Position numbers and translations under genes: made by a program
Shown: positions 62,849 to 64,000 of the stretch, piece by piece
Position numbering within the stretch: the stretch's first letter is position 1
Layout: each line of letters begins with the position of its first letter
The notes under the pieces: model-generated
Seen by the model: only the letters and a program-made list of their open reading frames with translations
Database searches by the model: none
Told to the model about the DNA's origin: nothing
Origin: Pseudomonadota bacterium
GTDB lineage: Bacteria; Pseudomonadota; Alphaproteobacteria; Rhizobiales; Rhizobiaceae
Length of the DNA: 64,000 nt
Reading direction: 5' to 3'
Assembly (NCBI GenBank): GCA_023404095.1
Contig: JAEYDD010000057.1
Coordinates: 62,001 to 126,000 of the forward strand

Positions 62849-63137
62849 TCATGCCGTCGAAGGCCCATTCAACAAAAAGCAGGTGTGGCCGCGGGCACCG
62901 GCCACAATCAAATCGGTGCCGAACTTCCTCGCGGTGCCCACCAAGGTTGCGCCGTCTTCCGGCTCATCGGGGCCGACAAGCTCAGCGCGACCCGCGCTAT
63001 GCTGACCACGAAGCGCACAACGTCAGGGGTGCTTTCATCTGCCTTGCTCGGCTGCCGGCCTTGCAGCGTCACAACCATCACTTCTGTGCGTGAGGGCCGT
63101 CGATGTCGAGTTCCACCAGGATCGTATTGTAGATCAT
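62849..63137 (-). pseudogene. Decayed universal stress protein gene
   Basis: From ATG 63137 the minus strand reads MIYNTILVELDIDGPHAQK then stop, a clear USP start. About 85 bases further, in another frame, it reads DGATLVGTARKFGTDLIVAGARGHTCFLLNGPSTA and stop (62849), the USP C-terminal ATP-loop region with the G-x-x-G turn (AGARGH). Roughly 290 bases remain of at least 420, with a stop and a frame change between them. This fills most of the 62675-63178 interval; I see nothing else there. Confidence 0.65.
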
Positions 63138-63178
63138 CGTTCTCGCCCCCCGCCACAGGCGAAACCGCCCGCATACGT

Positions 63179-64000
63179 TCAAAGGTTCGGGGACATCTCC
63201 GGATCCAATGAGTGTTCCTTCGCCGGTTCGGGAACCTCGGTCATGGTCGCCTCCGTCAGGAGCAGCACGCTTGCCACGGAAACCGCATTCTCCAGCCCAA
63301 CGCGGACGACCTTGGTCGGATCGATTATGCCAGCCTCGACGAGATCGACATAGGTCTTGGTTCCTGCGTCGAAACCGTGGTTGCCTTTACCCTCCAGCAT
63401 GCGGGCCACCGCAACCCCGCCGTCTGCCGCCGAGTTTTCCGCTATCTGTCGGGCAGGGGCCTCCAGCGCGCGCTTGAGTATCTGTACGCCGGTTCGCTCA
63501 TCGCCGTCACATTTCGCCTCCTCCTCGGCGACGGCCGACACGCATCGCAACAGGGCAAGACCTCCGCCCGGGACGATGCCTTCCGTAACTGCGGCCTTCG
63601 TCGCGCTGATAGCGTCGTCGAGCGCCTCCTTTTTGGCCTTGAGTTCGGCCTCGGTTGGCGCGCCGGCCCGGATCACTGCCACGCCGCCGGCAAGCTTCGC
63701 CAGTCGCTCCTGCAATTTCTCGCTGTCGTAGTCACTCGTCGTCTTCTCGATCTCGCGCCGGATCTGATCGATGCGGCTCTTGATTGCCTGGCGGTCGCCG
63801 CCGCCACCGATGATCGTCGTATTGTCCTTGTCGATAACGACGCGCTTAGCGCGTCCGAGTTGGTCGATCGTGACGCTGTCCAGCTTGATTCCAAGCTCCT
63901 CAGAGATAACCTGCGCGCCTGTGACGATGGCGATGTCCTGGAGCATTGCCTTGCGCCGGTCGCCGAACCCGGGTGCCTTGACGGCACAGTTGCGAAACGT
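63179..64000 (-). CDS. groEL: GroEL chaperonin paralogue, C-terminal half (cut by window end)
   Basis: The visible 273 residues cover the C-terminal part of the apical, intermediate and equatorial domains (CAVKAPGFGDRRKAMLQDIAIVTG, GGVAVIRAGAPTEAELKAKKEALDDAISATKAAVTEGIVPGGGLALLR, DAGTKTYVDLVEAGIIDPTKVVRVGLENAVSVASVLLLTEA). The 5' part lies beyond base 64000. The protein ends in PEPAKEHSLDPEMSPNL and lacks the glycine-methionine tail of housekeeping GroEL, so it is a paralogue. It lies downstream of the decayed USP gene on the same strand, in the stress island. Confidence 0.95.
   Translation of the reverse strand, partial: TFRNCAVKAPGFGDRRKAMLQDIAIVTGAQVISEELGIKLDSVTIDQLGRAKRVVIDKDNTTIIGGGGDRQAIKSRIDQIRREIEKTTSDYDSEKLQERLAKLAGGVAVIRAGAPTEAELKAKKEALDDAISATKAAVTEGIVPGGGLALLRCVSAVAEEEAKCDGDERTGVQILKRALEAPARQIAENSAADGGVAVARMLEGKGNHGFDAGTKTYVDLVEAGIIDPTKVVRVGLENAVSVASVLLLTEATMTEVPEPAKEHSLDPEMSPNL

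Overview
This is a high-GC alphaproteobacterial chromosome or megaplasmid segment, most likely from the Rhizobiaceae (Ensifer, Rhizobium, Shinella and relatives). The clues are two RIME-like intergenic palindromic repeats (CTCCCCGC-AAGC-type hairpins), anaerobox-type TTGA-N6-TCAA sites, a short ModE regulator and the overall gene style. No rRNA, tRNA, CRISPR array or intact insertion sequence was seen. Both window edges cut genes: a phosphoketolase on the left and a GroEL paralogue on the right.

Layout. 0-5.5 kb: end of xfp, an FAD amino-acid-oxidase-type enzyme, a Crp-like regulator and an HI0933-type flavoprotein. 5.6-9.5 kb: molybdate uptake (modABC) with a convergent one-domain ModE, a well-matching ModE box upstream of modA, and a trmO-like gene. 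9.6-18.6 kb: an SDR, a 51-residue membrane peptide, an FAD-linked 2-hydroxyacid dehydrogenase, then divergently a GntR regulator, a Cys/Met-type PLP enzyme and a complete sugar-type ABC importer. RIME repeats lie on either side of the permease and ATPase genes. 18.7-24.8 kb: GST, an outer-membrane protein, omega-amino-acid:pyruvate transaminase with a divergent XRE-cupin regulator, and a membrane class III cyclase. 25-29.5 kb: a large RTX calcium-binding protein and hemN. 29.5-38.5 kb: DUF899 protein, a double-wHTH regulator with a beta-propeller-like protein, GFA protein, and an exported-protein/MFS cluster (CMD-CMD-cupin, alpha/beta hydrolase, cyclophilin-like) controlled by a LysR regulator. 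38.7-43.9 kb: tripartite tricarboxylate transporter tctCBA, a PrpF-type isomerase and a LysR regulator. 44.4-50.6 kb: two exported YtcJ-type amidohydrolases and an alkylsulfatase.

50.6-64 kb is the most distinctive part: a stress island with cytochrome c, a beta-CASP metallo-beta-lactamase protein, a site-2 protease with CBS domains, an HlyD/FtsX-type ABC exporter, a universal stress protein, a degenerate glucokinase, a second PRPP synthetase, an APH-like kinase, a decayed universal stress protein gene and a GroEL paralogue lacking the GGM tail. Two intergenic regions here each carry two TTGA-N6-TCAA palindromes. Single copies lie upstream of hemN and of the first amidohydrolase. All six copies I found are intergenic, in promoter-like positions, which suggests an Fnr/FixK-type low-oxygen regulon. 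The Crp-like protein encoded in this window lacks the usual recognition residues for that site, so the regulator is probably encoded elsewhere.

All assignments come from reading the sequence. No database or alignment program was used, and family names rest on motifs and recalled family features.
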